A stretch of 64,000 nt of DNA from Linum tenue (taxonomy: Eukaryota > Streptophyta > Magnoliopsida > Malpighiales > Linaceae), in NCBI GenBank assembly GCA_946122785.1, contig CAMGYJ010000010.1, forward strand, positions 51,336,162 to 51,400,161, read 5' to 3'. Every line of letters begins with the position of its first letter. Position 1 is the first letter of the stretch. This document shows positions 47,923 through 59,600 of the stretch, in pieces. The notes under the pieces were generated by a model. It saw only the letters and a program-made list of their open reading frames with translations. It had not been told where the DNA came from and made no database searches. The position numbers were made by a program, and so were the translations under genes.

Positions 47923-50900
47923 CTATTGGGTCGGGTTACCATCACTTGTAGTCCGTGGTTCGGTAGGCATAAGTCCCATACCCTTGGCGGTATTCTGGAC
48001 TTTCTCTCTAGGTAATCCTTTCGTCAAAGGATCAGCTAGATTCTGTTCGGATCTTATATGATCCACCCTCACTGCTCCTATCGTTAGGAGTTCTCTAACA
48101 GTACTGTGCTTACGACGAATCTGTCGTTTCTTTCCGTTATAGAACCGGTTCTCAACTTTAGCGATAGCTGCGGTACTATCACAATGTATCAATACCGGAG
48201 GGACCGGGCTTTCCCATAGGGGAATCTCTGACAACAATCCTCTCAACCAACTTGCTTCTTCACTAGCCGTTGCTAGTGCTATCATCTCTGATTCCATAGT
48301 TGATTGAGCTAGGATTGTTTGTTTCTTTGACTTCCAAGACACAGCTCCACCAGCGATGTTAAAAACATATCCGCTGGTTGCCTTGGAGTCATCTGATAGG
48401 GTATTCCAATCCGCATCACTATACCCTTCTAGTACAGCGGGAAACCTTTGATAGTGTATACCAAGGTTTGCTGTTCTCTTGAGGTATCTCATGACCCTCT
48501 CTATAGCATTCCAATGCTCTCTACTAGGACAGCTGTTAAACCTGCCAAGCAATCCCACGACATATGCAATGTCTGGTCGAGTGTAATCCGCAGCATAACG
48601 GAGACTGCCAATGATGCTAGCATATTCCGATTGTCTTACACTGTCTCCAGTGTTCTTAAATAGCTTTACACTAGCATCATACGGAGTACATGCAGGTTTA
48701 CAGTCGAAATAGTTATACTTCTTCAAGATCTTCTCTATGTAGCTAGATTGATCTAGAGAATAACCATTTGCTGTTCTAGTTATCTGGATTCCAAGCATAA
48801 ACTTTGCTTCTCCCAGATCTTTCACCTCGAAGCTCTCTTTTAACATGGCTTTCGCTTCATTGACCACGTGAATATTTGTACCAAATATCAACATGTCATC
48901 TACATACAAACATATGATAGTGCAAGTGTTATTCTCTGACTTGCAGTAAATACACTTGTCACTTTCATTCACCTTAAAGCCATGTGAGAGAACGAGAGTG
49001 TCAAACTTCTCATGCCACTGTTTTGGAGCCTGTTTCAAACCATATAATGATTTGTCCAACTTACAGACTTTCGAGGCATGTTCAGGGATAACAAACCCTT
49101 CTGGTTGTTCCATATAGATTTCTTCTTCTAGATCACCGTTCAAAAAGGCAGTCTTAACATCCATTTGGTGTACCACGAGATTGTTCAAGGCAGCAAGAGC
49201 AATCATGACACGAATGGATGTTATTCTAGATACTGGTGAGTAGGTGTCGAAGAAATCTATATTCTCTCTCTGCCTGTAGCCCTTGACTACTAGGCGAGCT
49301 CGGAACCTTTCGATTGCACCATCAGGTTTCCGTTTCGTTTTTAGAACCCATTTATTACCTAAGACTTTGCAGCCAGGAGGTAAGTCTGTTAGATGCCAAG
49401 TCTTATTAGCCTCTAACGATTCCATTTCATCTATAACGGCCTCATTCCAAAAGTCTGCATCTATGGAAGTTAATGCTTCCTGCAAACTTTTTGGATCCTC
49501 TAGGGTGTATACTGTAGTAAAGTCATCACCAAAATCTTTAGAGATTCTAGCTCGTTTACTTCTTCTGAGTTCATCCTCAGATCCAACACCCCCACTAGTT
49601 CCGTTATCTCTAATAGCGGGTAGTACATTACCCCCACTATTTCTCGTTTTAAATGGAAATCGTGTCTCAAAGAAATCAGCATCAATGGACTCTATTATAG
49701 TACGAGCATTCAAATCATAGAATCTATATGCCTTACTATTGACCGCATAGCCAACGAAGACACATTCATATGCTCGACTAGCCAACTTAACCCTCTTAGG
49801 ATCCGGAATTCTTACGTAGGCCAAACAGCCCCACGTTCTTAAATAGGACAGATTAGGTGGCTTATTCTTCAAGATCTCATAGGGTGATTCTTTTCTATTT
49901 GTTTTTGGAAGACGATTTAGCACATAGCAAACCGTTAACAAAATATCACCCCACCAAGAAGAAGCAGCTCCAGAATTGAGCATAATAGCCACAACTAATT
50001 CTGTAAATGTCCTATTTTTCCGCTCAGCTTTACCATTCATCTCTGGTGAATATGGTGCCGTGGTTTCATGAATGATACCATGTGAGCTATAGAATTCCTT
50101 GAAGGGATTAGAGTCATACTCTGATCCTCTATCGCTCCTAAGTCTTTTTATCTTTCGATTGCACTGATTTTCGAATTCAACCACAAATACCTTGAACATG
50201 TCAAGGGCTTCACTTTTGTTTTTCATCAAATAAACAAAGCAATAATCAGAGCAATCATCTATGAAAGTGATAAAGTATCTCTTGCCAGACCTAGTTAACG
50301 TCCCATCTAGTTCACAAATATCAGAATGAATCAGATCTAAGGGTTCTGATTCTCTACTCACAGATTTATGGGGCGTTTTCGTTATTTTAGCTTGGCTACA
50401 GAAATCACATTTATCAAATTCATTCATTGAGAGTTTAGGGATATGCCCTAGCTTGCTTAAATTCTTCACAATTCGTGTGTTCACATGACAAAGACGAGCA
50501 TGCCAAACATTCAAATCACACACCATGTAAACTGAAGAATTCATCTTATTAATTTCGACATTCAATTTGAACATCCCATTACATGCATATCCCTTTCCCA
50601 CAAAACTCCCATTCTTAGTAAGGGTATACAAGTCTGCCCCAATAGATTGATTAAACCCAGCCTTATTAAGAAGATATCCCGAAACAAGATTCTTCCTTAT
50701 CTCTGGAGTGTGCAACACATCCTTAAGCACCATCTTCTTCCCAGAGGTGAAGTTCAGCTCCACTTCACCAGAACCAGCAACCATAGTGGTGTGAGTAGTC
50801 CCCAACAACACTTTCTTGTCAGCAGGTGCTTCTTCGTATGTTTTAAACATAGCACGATTGTTGCATACATGCTTCGATGCACCTGTATCCAGCCACCATC

Positions 50901-51849
50901 CTTCTGAGTCACCGGTGAGGTTAACTTCAGCGATCATCTCTGTGATCATGGCTACCAAATCCTCTTCTGTCAAGTTAACCCTGGCCGCAGCGGCAGGGTT
51001 AGGCTTGTTCCTGCACTTTTTTGCCATATGACCCGGTTTTCCGCAATTAAAGCAGATAAACGGTGGGTCATTCTTAGAGGTTTGGGCCATGACTCTTTGG
51101 TTACCTCGAGAGGCACCATTCTGATGGGGGCGGACCTGCTGGTTCTTACCCTTAAACCCTTTCTGGTTAGGTTTAAGAGCTCTAGGGGTGGGTCGTTTAG
51201 CAGTGACGACCATCACCTCTTCTTTCATATCCTGCTTGCGGGACTCTTCCTCAATCCTTAGGCGAGTAATCAAACTTTCCAGTGAAAATTCTTTGGTTTT
51301 ATGTCTAAGCATATTCTTAAAATCTTTCCACGAAGGGGGCAGCTTATCAATAATGCAAGCAACTTGAAATTGATCGTCCAGAGGCATACCTTCAGAGACG
51401 ATCTCGTGAGCTATTTTCTGAAGTTCGTGGGACTGAACTTCGACAGACTTGTCGTCCACCATCTGGTAGCGCAGGTAACGGCTGACAGCATACTTCTTAG
51501 CTCCAGCCTCCTCCGTGTCGTACTTCTTTTGGAGCGCATCCCAGACCATCATTGCGGTGTTCTTGCTGTCCGCATAGTAGTCGTAGAGGTCGTCTGCCAG
51601 GCCGTTGAGGATGTAGCCCTTGCATAGGAAGTCATGCTCCCTTTCCTTAGCAGCAGCAGTCCTCTCCTCATCGGTCGCTTCTTCCGGCAGCTCGACGGGC
51701 ATGCTAGTGAGGCAATGTGCCAACTTCTTGGTCGTCAGGTAAAACTCCATCTTTTGTTTCCAGCGACGAAAGTTGACTCCAACGAAGCGAAACGGTCGAT
51801 TGATATCGACAGCACCAGATCCGGCCATGTTGTTCTGTTCAGTCGACAT
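47923..51849 (-). CDS. Copia gag-pol polyprotein, copy 3, intact
   Basis: 1308 residues without stops, same architecture as its two neighbours but with about 14 substitutions relative to copy 1. Examples are NFRRWKQK for NFRRWRQK, HELQKI for HELKKI, NKPNP for NKHNP, SNPFKEF for SNLFKEF, ARTIIES for ARVVIES and RARLVVK for RARVVVK. Catalytic motifs are unchanged and most changes are conservative. It is therefore an older or separately derived member of the same family that was already next to the GDSL gene when the other two copies arose. Confidence 0.97.
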   Translation of the reverse strand: MSTEQNNMAGSGAVDINRPFRFVGVNFRRWKQKMEFYLTTKKLAHCLTSMPVELPEEATDEERTAAAKEREHDFLCKGYILNGLADDLYDYYADSKNTAMMVWDALQKKYDTEEAGAKKYAVSRYLRYQMVDDKSVEVQSHELQKIAHEIVSEGMPLDDQFQVACIIDKLPPSWKDFKNMLRHKTKEFSLESLITRLRIEEESRKQDMKEEVMVVTAKRPTPRALKPNQKGFKGKNQQVRPHQNGASRGNQRVMAQTSKNDPPFICFNCGKPGHMAKKCRNKPNPAAAARVNLTEEDLVAMITEMIAEVNLTGDSEGWWLDTGASKHVCNNRAMFKTYEEAPADKKVLLGTTHTTMVAGSGEVELNFTSGKKMVLKDVLHTPEIRKNLVSGYLLNKAGFNQSIGADLYTLTKNGSFVGKGYACNGMFKLNVEINKMNSSVYMVCDLNVWHARLCHVNTRIVKNLSKLGHIPKLSMNEFDKCDFCSQAKITKTPHKSVSRESEPLDLIHSDICELDGTLTRSGKRYFITFIDDCSDYCFVYLMKNKSEALDMFKVFVVEFENQCNRKIKRLRSDRGSEYDSNPFKEFYSSHGIIHETTAPYSPEMNGKAERKNRTFTELVVAIMLNSGAASSWWGDILLTVCYVLNRLPKTNRKESPYEILKNKPPNLSYLRTWGCLAYVRIPDPKRVKLASRAYECVFVGYAVNSKAYRFYDLNARTIIESIDADFFETRFPFKTRNSGGNVLPAIRDNGTSGGVGSEDELRRSKRARISKDFGDDFTTVYTLEDPKSLQEALTSIDADFWNEAVIDEMESLEANKTWHLTDLPPGCKVLGNKWVLKTKRKPDGAIERFRARLVVKGYRQRENIDFFDTYSPVSRITSIRVMIALAALNNLVVHQMDVKTAFLNGDLEEEIYMEQPEGFVIPEHASKVCKLDKSLYGLKQAPKQWHEKFDTLVLSHGFKVNESDKCIYCKSENNTCTIICLYVDDMLIFGTNIHVVNEAKAMLKESFEVKDLGEAKFMLGIQITRTANGYSLDQSSYIEKILKKYNYFDCKPACTPYDASVKLFKNTGDSVRQSEYASIIGSLRYAADYTRPDIAYVVGLLGRFNSCPSREHWNAIERVMRYLKRTANLGIHYQRFPAVLEGYSDADWNTLSDDSKATSGYVFNIAGGAVSWKSKKQTILAQSTMESEMIALATASEEASWLRGLLSEIPLWESPVPPVLIHCDSTAAIAKVENRFYNGKKRQIRRKHSTVRELLTIGAVRVDHIRSEQNLADPLTKGLPREKVQNTAKGMGLMPTEPRTTSDGNPTQ

Positions 51850-51873
51850 AGCAGCAGCCGAACGTCTTAAAAT

Positions 51874-52598
51874 TGTTAGGAACGGAACAACAACAGGAAC
51901 GAGGTTACCGAATCTGGAGCTGAGTCGCGGACTAGGTCGCTCTCTTTAAGACGTTCGCGGCACTGCCCTCGATGCGCACGGCAGACTATCAACCGGTCGT
52001 CTCCAGGATAAAACAGCTCCTCTCAATACTCGCGGTTTTGTGCGAAAACCTGAGCTCTATGAACACTCTCTCTTTGTGTTTATGCTCGTTGTTGTGTGTT
52101 TAGAGGGGCTGGGGAGGCGGCTATTTATAGGAGCCGAACCCCTAGGAATATACCCTCTTGCTTGGGGAATAAGTCGGATTAATTAAGGAAGATAATTACT
52201 TCCTTAATTAAAACCGTCGGTTAGGATAAATCCTGCGGAGATTATCCTTCGAATATTCCTTTTCAATCGATTATCCCTTGGAATATTCCTCAGAGTAACC
52301 GATTAATAATTAATTATTAAATAATTAATTTCGTTCGGAATTTCTCCAAAAAATATGTATATAGTCTCAAGTGATCCATCCATCCATCCAACCAACCGAC
52401 CGACCGACCGGCGCGCGCGTGTGTGGTGGTCCTGTTAGGTCCTCCCTCTCCCACAAAAGTGGGTCACCCCAAGGGGCATGCCCTTAGGAGAGAGGCTCCT
52501 ATCTTTATAATCACTTCACCAAGTAAAACTACCAATGTGGTAGTTTTTTCCACTTGAGACTCTATAGCTTTCAAAGCTATTCATACACATTTCCAACA
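51874..52598 (-). repeat. Copia LTR4 (5' LTR of copy 3), most diverged
   Basis: 725 bp. It begins TGTTAGGAACGG (others TGTTAGAAACGG), has CAGGAACGAGGTTACCG where the others have CAAGATGAGGAAACCG, a (CATC)n run at 52376-52390, an extra TTAATTATTAAATAATTAA stretch, and lacks the long GGAC run. It ends 18 bp before the last base of the GDSL stop codon. The outer flank is GACAC. Confidence 0.95.
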
Positions 52599-52616
52599 GA
52601 CACACATATATAATAA

Positions 52617-52903
52617 TCAAGAGAAGAGGGTCATTTGTTGGACATTTATAGGGTAGCAATCCCTCGGGGGCCCAGAAAAAGCCCTACGGGCCAGAATGTT
52701 GTTGACAGATTGGGTTGGGTGGAAGGCATCCCAAAACACAAAAACATTTCTGTTGGTACAAGGAATGGCGAACGGGAGACATGTGATTTGGCCTTGGTTC
52801 CTCCCAATTCCGCAGCATCCTCTGTCCACAACATTAAACCCTGCACCAAGAAATGCAATTTGATGAACGGTCGTCGTCGTCATCATCATCATCATGTGTG
52901 TGA

Positions 52904-52968
<65 letters not shown>

Positions 52969-54581
52969 GTAATGATATAGTTAACTAATGCGCGCAATCA
53001 TTTCATCAACTACTACAATATATATATATATATATGTGTGTGCATGCAGTTAGACGTTACCATAAGTGGCAGGGTTATTGAGGATGTCACCAACAGCGGC
53101 GTAGGTGTTGCCAAAGGCATACATGGCTCCCGGCTGGCGGTTGAGCTGATCCACAAGGGAGTGAAGCCCTTCGTTGAAGGTGCCCAGCATCTGATTCACG
53201 TAGTCGACACACCTGTCCGGAGGTGATTGGCCGCTGGCTCTCTGGTTAGGGATGCACCCGAGCGGGCCAATCCCTGCCAGTAGGAACTTCCGGAGTCCCA
53301 ATCCGTAGAGTGCCACTAACTGGCGGGCATAGTTATTGAGGAGAAGGTTGGCGAACTGCGGGGGGCTGTAATTAAAACTTGAAGAGTAGATGGCTGGCAT
53401 CAGGTAGTTGTTTATGTAGTCGTTGCTTCCAAACACCAGCACTGCCATGGACTTCCCCAAGAAATCGCTCAGGTTCCCTCCGCCCATCCCCACCGTTGTT
53501 CTCAGCTGGTACACTGTCGTTTCGAAGTTCGCCACCTGCTGCCTTAGACTGTACCTTTGCCCCTGCACATGTATTATTATTAATTATAGCTTAATTAACC
53601 ACATAGTTAATTAGTTACTTAATGGAAATTGTGTTTTACGGTGCACTAATTAAGAAAAAAATGAGTGCATACCTAATTCATTAAGTCACCAAATTTTTTT
53701 TTTTTTTTTTTTTTGAAACTTAAGTCACCAAATTTTTAATTTGAATGACCAGCATTAATCTAATAAACAACTAATTAATGAATTATTCTAAGTCATAAAA
53801 TTTAAATTTTGAACCCTCTATCCTCTAAATTCTAAACATTAACACTAACCCTAATCCTAAATGTCTAAAGCCTTCAAATGAGTCTAAATCTTTTTTGTTA
53901 TCGGAAAATAACATGCATTTTATTTTCCATTATATTACACACTATAAACATCGTTTTGTCATGCGTCACTTTATTTTTCATTATTATGAGACGAGTGCCT
54001 AGCTAGCATGGAAAAAAAGTGAGCGTCAAGACAAAAACCATTTAAAAATATAAATATGTTCCTACTTACATAGTGCTGGCCTGTCTCATCAAGGATGCCT
54101 GCAGCTGCCGATGCATAATTTACGCCGCCAAGTAATCTAGCTCCGGCTGTGTTGGGATCGGCAAAAGCTGGAGGATACGGCAGACCTAGCAACTCCGCTG
54201 TACAAAAAAGAAAAAAAAACAGTGGAGCTAGCTGGAGCCTGGAAGAGTATATATATATATCTTGTAGGTAGGGAGTCCATTATGATCATCAAGTTTATAT
54301 ATGTACTCACCAAGTATATCGACAAAAGTTTTGCCATTGCAAAATCTGCCAGTAGGGCCTCTGTTAAAGTCGATCCCGTAAGGGAAATAATTGGATTTGG
54401 CGATGGAGCTCAGGTAATTGTTGTTCCCAACTTCAACCAATGAATCTCCGAAGATGAACATCGCTGGAACTCTTGTTGATGCTACCAACCCAAGTCTTGA
54501 AACCATGATGCCGCTCATTAACCACAACAATAGAGCTCTAGTCACCCTCATCCTCAATTTCAGCATCATCTTCAAATTCAT
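52617..54581 (-). CDS. GDSL esterase/lipase
   Basis: A secreted SGNH-hydrolase family serine esterase that cleaves acyl esters; the substrate cannot be told from sequence. Exons 54581-54311, 54197-54070, 53562-53061 and 52840-52617 join to 374 residues, typical for plant GDSL lipases. The N-terminus has a hydrophobic segment (ALLLWLMSGIMVSRLGLVAS) acting as signal peptide or anchor. All blocks are present: FIFGDSLVEVGNNN with nucleophile Ser47, GVNYASAAAGIL, FGSNDYINNYL, and FWDAFHPT with the Asp/His pair. A late CCGIGRNQGQITCLP block is also typical. Intron 3 carries a (TA)n run. The stop codon is only 18 bp from a copia LTR in the same orientation, so the original 3' UTR has been cut off and the transcript must terminate within the retroelement. 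Confidence 0.95.
52905..52966. repeat. (TA)n microsatellite in GDSL intron 3
   Basis: About 31 TA units, with a (TCA)n/(TCG)n stretch just left of it. Shorter TA runs occur at 53019-53035 and 54715-54740. Confidence 0.97.
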
Positions 54582-54715
54582 GATGGAACTCTTGACACTT
54601 AAATTCAACTCAGACCATTGCAAGATACACATATATATACACACACGTCAAAATTATGAAAAGAAAACCCCATCGAACCGTTACAGAACATATGTAAGCC
54701 AACCCATCGTTAAAC

Positions 54716-54746
<31 letters not shown>

Positions 54747-56680
54747 GCAAAAAAAATCAGAAAATATAAGAAATGGCAGACTTGAAATTAAATCAGATTA
54801 TGCAAGAGTATTAGAGGTAGTTTGGACACGTGTTGTCTTTCTTCACCTGAAAACCTTGCTTTTATATAGTAGTACAATAATATTCTATGCACTATATATA
54901 AGTAGGCCGTTACACCTTCATAACTTCATCATCTTCCCAACACATGTCTTGTCCTCGAACAAAAATTCTTTTGCTTTCTACTTTATATCTCCTATTACAT
55001 GCACTCTTTTGGCACCATGTCCTGATTTTATTGCTTGGGAAATAAAAATACCTGTACAGGATCCATACACATGTATATAACGTGTTAAAAGCGGGCCGCT
55101 GGGTCACACAAAATTCGTCTTATGTTGGAAAACATGGTAAGACCTTCCTGTCCCTGATCACTTTCTCTGAGATAAACATCTGACTTTCGGCGAGGGGATT
55201 AGGGGAAGGGAAGGAGATTGATGATTTTCCCACCTTTCTTTCGAACCTTGAGGAAGAGAGAGAAGGAGAGATTAGAGAAAGAAGCCGTTATAAAGTGGGA
55301 AAGAAAAACGTGAGTGGATAGAAAAATGTCAGAAAAAGCAATTTGCATTTAATGATTTTTTTAATACCTAAAAGGCTAAAACTAACCATTTTTATCTAGG
55401 AATAATAATATTTTATACTCTTTTATTATTACAAGTTAACAAACATATCCTTATACTATAATTTTACACAAATATATCATTCTATTATTGAAACATAACA
55501 ATTATACCATTTTGTCAAAATTTCTGTTAACTAGCAGTTAAATGAGATAAAAAATGACTAATTTTCCCTCAGTTATAAATTACAATTGGCTCTCGGTCTA
55601 CCCTCTACCAGCGAACTCAGAGGAAGACACACAACGGGTCATCACAAAATAGGAAATCAAGCTTCTTCCCTACTTCTTGTTAGTTCGTTAATTGTTCCTT
55701 ACAGTCTCAATCTCATGGCATTATTTGAGGCACAATAGTTATTTTACAACCATTGTATGATGAATTATTTTAATCCATATTATTTCAAATAACTAAAAAA
55801 ATGTGTTATTCTTAATTACTCATATCTCATATTATTCTTAATTAACTCGTTCCTTCATTTCCTTCTTTTAAATAAGAGTGATATATACTTACTTTTTTTT
55901 TGATTAGGTACTATTTACAGAAGTCAAAACTGCAACCTCTAGATCTAAAAATACATAAATACCACATTTCTAAATCCAAGACTAGTGGCTCGTAAATACA
56001 TAACTCACGAATTTTCTTATTTCAAACAAGACATTTCTAAAGCCAAATTTATCAAGTGAATCATAAATATCACATTTAAAATTTACAGATTATTTGTACA
56101 TAAATACTATACCACAATCAATAACTCATCTAGGCGATCCTAAGGTAGAGAAGTGTGTTAGTGGATGGATGTTGATTATTGCTGTTAAGAAAAGTTTGTT
56201 GAAGCATGAAAAAGTCATGATTGAACTGCCAACTCCAAATCCCCGAGCATTCATCTAGCAAGAGAAAGAAGGAGAAGAAAACTAAAGCTGCGGATTGCTT
56301 GGTGGCTTGTTACTAGCTAATTAAACGATGAGTTAGCTGAAAGGAGGGCGGAAGATTGTCAATTAGCTGGCTAGATAGACTCGTCATTCAAGATAAGCAC
56401 CATCAATTCTCCAAAACTCGAATCAGCCAAAATCGTCTGTCTTCGGCTCTTCGCCACTCGGTTTCTATATCGTCTTCTTCATTCAGTAGGTACTACTTGT
56501 CGTTCTTAATTACTAAGTGCGAAGTTATTTATTTCTTTCATGATTGAGATATTTATATATAGCTTGATGAATAAAAGACTCGTATGTGTGTGAGAGTAAT
56601 GTTATGTATCTAAACGTTTGGTTTATGTAACTAACTAGGGTTCGAGCAGTCTCTCGGGCGGCAGCTGGTAGAATAAAAGA
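54582..56680. other. Divergent intergenic region between GDSL and GT31 genes
   Basis: Upstream of both the minus-strand GDSL gene and the plus-strand GT31 gene, so it must hold both promoters. It contains a (TA)n run at 54715-54740. A possible 5' UTR intron of the GT31 gene lies near 56490-56640 (CAGTAG|GTACTA ... CTAG|GG). No other gene was recognised. Confidence 0.45.
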
Positions 56681-59600
56681 ATGAAGGGGAAGCCGATCAT
56701 ATCATCAGGCAAAGCCATAATACTGCTATGCATGGGTAGCTTTGTGGCCGGAGCACTGCTTACCAGCTGGAGTGGCAGCGGTGGCAGCAGTCACAAAAGC
56801 TATTCTTCAGCTGCCAAAGACAACCACCACAACCATAGACAACTTGTTCCTCCGCGCACTCCTCATAATTTCTCCACTGAACCGAACCAAGCTAAGCACG
56901 ACTGCGAGCACAAGCGTGTACGTACACTATAATATGTTCACATAATCTCTTTTGTATACAATATATATAGTAATATTTCTAGTTTTCTACCTTCTCTATG
57001 TATAGATATGCCAGTACTTAACTTGTAGTTTGTCATGCACTATACATAATTTTAGGATTCGGTTACTCTAGTTCATTTTATCATACGTACGTACGTACTC
57101 ATGACTAGTATTGCATGTCCAAATTTTTCATTAAATAGAAACTGGCAGAGGAGAGGCCAGCAGCAGCTGCTATTGGAGATATAATGGATGAAGTAGAGAG
57201 AACCCATCAAGCTATCAAGTAAGCCATATAGATAATCGATATCGAGACATTTAGGTCCGCTATATATATATAGAGGTTCGAATCGAGCTAAATGATTGTA
57301 TATGGCTGGCTTGGTTGCGTGCTGCAGGTCGCTGGAGACAACAATGTCGTCATTAGAGATGGAACTGGCAGTGGCTAGAACAAGGCAACAGGAGCCTGCT
57401 GCAGCAAGGGGGCAAGTTACGCACAATGTTAATGCTAGAAATTCATCAAATAGTAAGATTAATGATTCGTCAACGATGCCAGGAGTAGTCGGGGTAGGGC
57501 TAGGACTGGAACTGCAAAAGGCGTTCGTAGTGATCGGAATCAACACAGCATTCAGCAGCAGGAAACGGCGGGAGTCGGTTCGGGAGACGTGGATGCCGAA
57601 AGGTGAGAAGCTCAAGGCCCTGGAGAAGGAAAAAGGGATAGTGATAAGGTTCGTGATAGGCCACAGCGCTACCCCTGGGGGAGTTCTTGACAAGGCACTC
57701 GACGCCGAGCAAGACAAACACAATGACTTCCTCAGGCTCAACCACGTCGAGGGTTACCACCAGCTGTCCACCAAAACCAGACTCTATTTCTCTGCTGCCG
57801 CCTCCATTTGGGACGCCCACTTCTACGTCAAGGTCGATGACGACGTTCACCTCAACTTAGGTACGTCCGTGTAGTCATTTGCATATGCATGTATATACTA
57901 TTCTCTAATACAACATGTATAATTGACACTCATATATATCCTACAACTTCGTCCACTAGTCCACCTTAATATTTTTGGTAGAGATAATTCAATTCAATTT
58001 AATTAATCACTAGGATAATTTAATCGGTTTACAAATTATTTAATGATATATAATACTTTAGTAGCATATGCATTATGCGCGCGTCTACGTCTTTTGCAAC
58101 CGCCTCTTGAATGTATTATACACACATGCATTCTACACTAGTTCTCGACGTGCATTTTACTCGATGCGTGCATGTACAGTGATATTTACTTCTAATTTAA
58201 TTTGTGTTTGATTTTATTTATAATTTTTTTCTTCTAAAAAGGAATGTTGGTTACCACTTTGGCAAAATATCGTTCGACACCCAGGTTATACATTGGATGC
58301 ATGAAATCTGGACCGGTTCTATCTCAAAAGTAAGTCGTTAATTAATTTATTTTAGTCGTACTCAATTACAAATAGAATTTAATAATTTGCACATAATTAG
58401 AGGGGTTAAGTACCATGAGCCCGAGCACTGGAAATTCGGGGAAGAAGGGAACAAGTACTTTAGACATGCAACCGGCCAACTCTATGCCATCTCCAAGGAC
58501 CTGGCTGCCTATATTTCCCTCAATTCGTAAGTCGTCTGTTCTTCCCTCCATGTTCCGATCCTTCCCTCATGTTACGTTCAGTCGTCTTAACTATATGGGT
58601 TGGGCCTGGGTTGGAATTATTAATTGGGTTTCGTGTTTCCTTAGGCCCATACTTCACAGATATGCAAATGAGGATGTGTCATTAGGAGCGTGGTTGATTG
58701 GGCTGGAGGTTCAACATGTAGATGAGCGCTCCATGTGCTGCGGTACACCTCCAGGTCTGGCTTCTCTAGATGATGATCGATCTCTTTGTGCTTTCTTAAG
58801 TCGTCATAAATCTATTAATAAGCATAAGAAATAAAATAACCAGTTGATTGGAAAACCCAACATTCTTTCGAGTAGATCATGTTTTCTTAAGTCGTCTCCT
58901 AAGTTACTCTTTTTTGTAGTGGTAACTCTCTTTTGCGGGGACAACTTTGTGTTTTCTTAAGTCGGTCTCAAATAATAAGTTGGCTTGAGAACAACTTGTA
59001 ATTATCTATAATCTTAAATATCAAATGTTATTTCATTCATTGTACTAAAAATATACACTTAAATATAATATAGTACAACATAAATATAGTGATATAGACA
59101 ATGAAAAAGGAAAAGCCAATTTGACTTAAAAAGACGCAAAATCGCCATGACAATCATTACTCTTGTTAGATCTCCAGTGGCTAACAACCATTAATTGACA
59201 TTGCTTCACTCGCTGACCCTTGCATCGTTTCCCCCTCTATTGTGCGTAATTATCACCATCACCAGTGTCTACTCCAGGAGAAAAGCAGAATAAGAGTTAG
59301 AAACTAAGCAAATGACAGATCCAACAAAACCAAACAACATATCGATCCACTAGCAAAACAAAACCCATAAGAATGTGACAGTAACCAGTTTTAGGTTCGG
59401 TGAATAAAATACAATAGTTTTTACCAGAAAAGAAGAAGAAGAAATAATTGAACTAAATAAATTCCAAACAAACGTTATGCATATGTAAGTCGTGCCGACT
59501 AACACGAAAGTAGAAGAGAGCGCTGATGACGACGCCATATGAGAGAGAACATCCAATTTGGGTTGTGAAGAAGAGAAGGAAATACGAAGCAGTGATAGGT

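Noticed and set aside
52617..52997. 126-residue minus-strand frame read as one exon through the (TA)n run
   Set aside because: Only 52617-52840 is coding; the rest is intron 3 of the GDSL gene translated through a microsatellite.
57073..57741. Minus-strand 222-residue frame
   Set aside because: Antisense to exons 2-3 of the GT31 gene, which explains the open frame.
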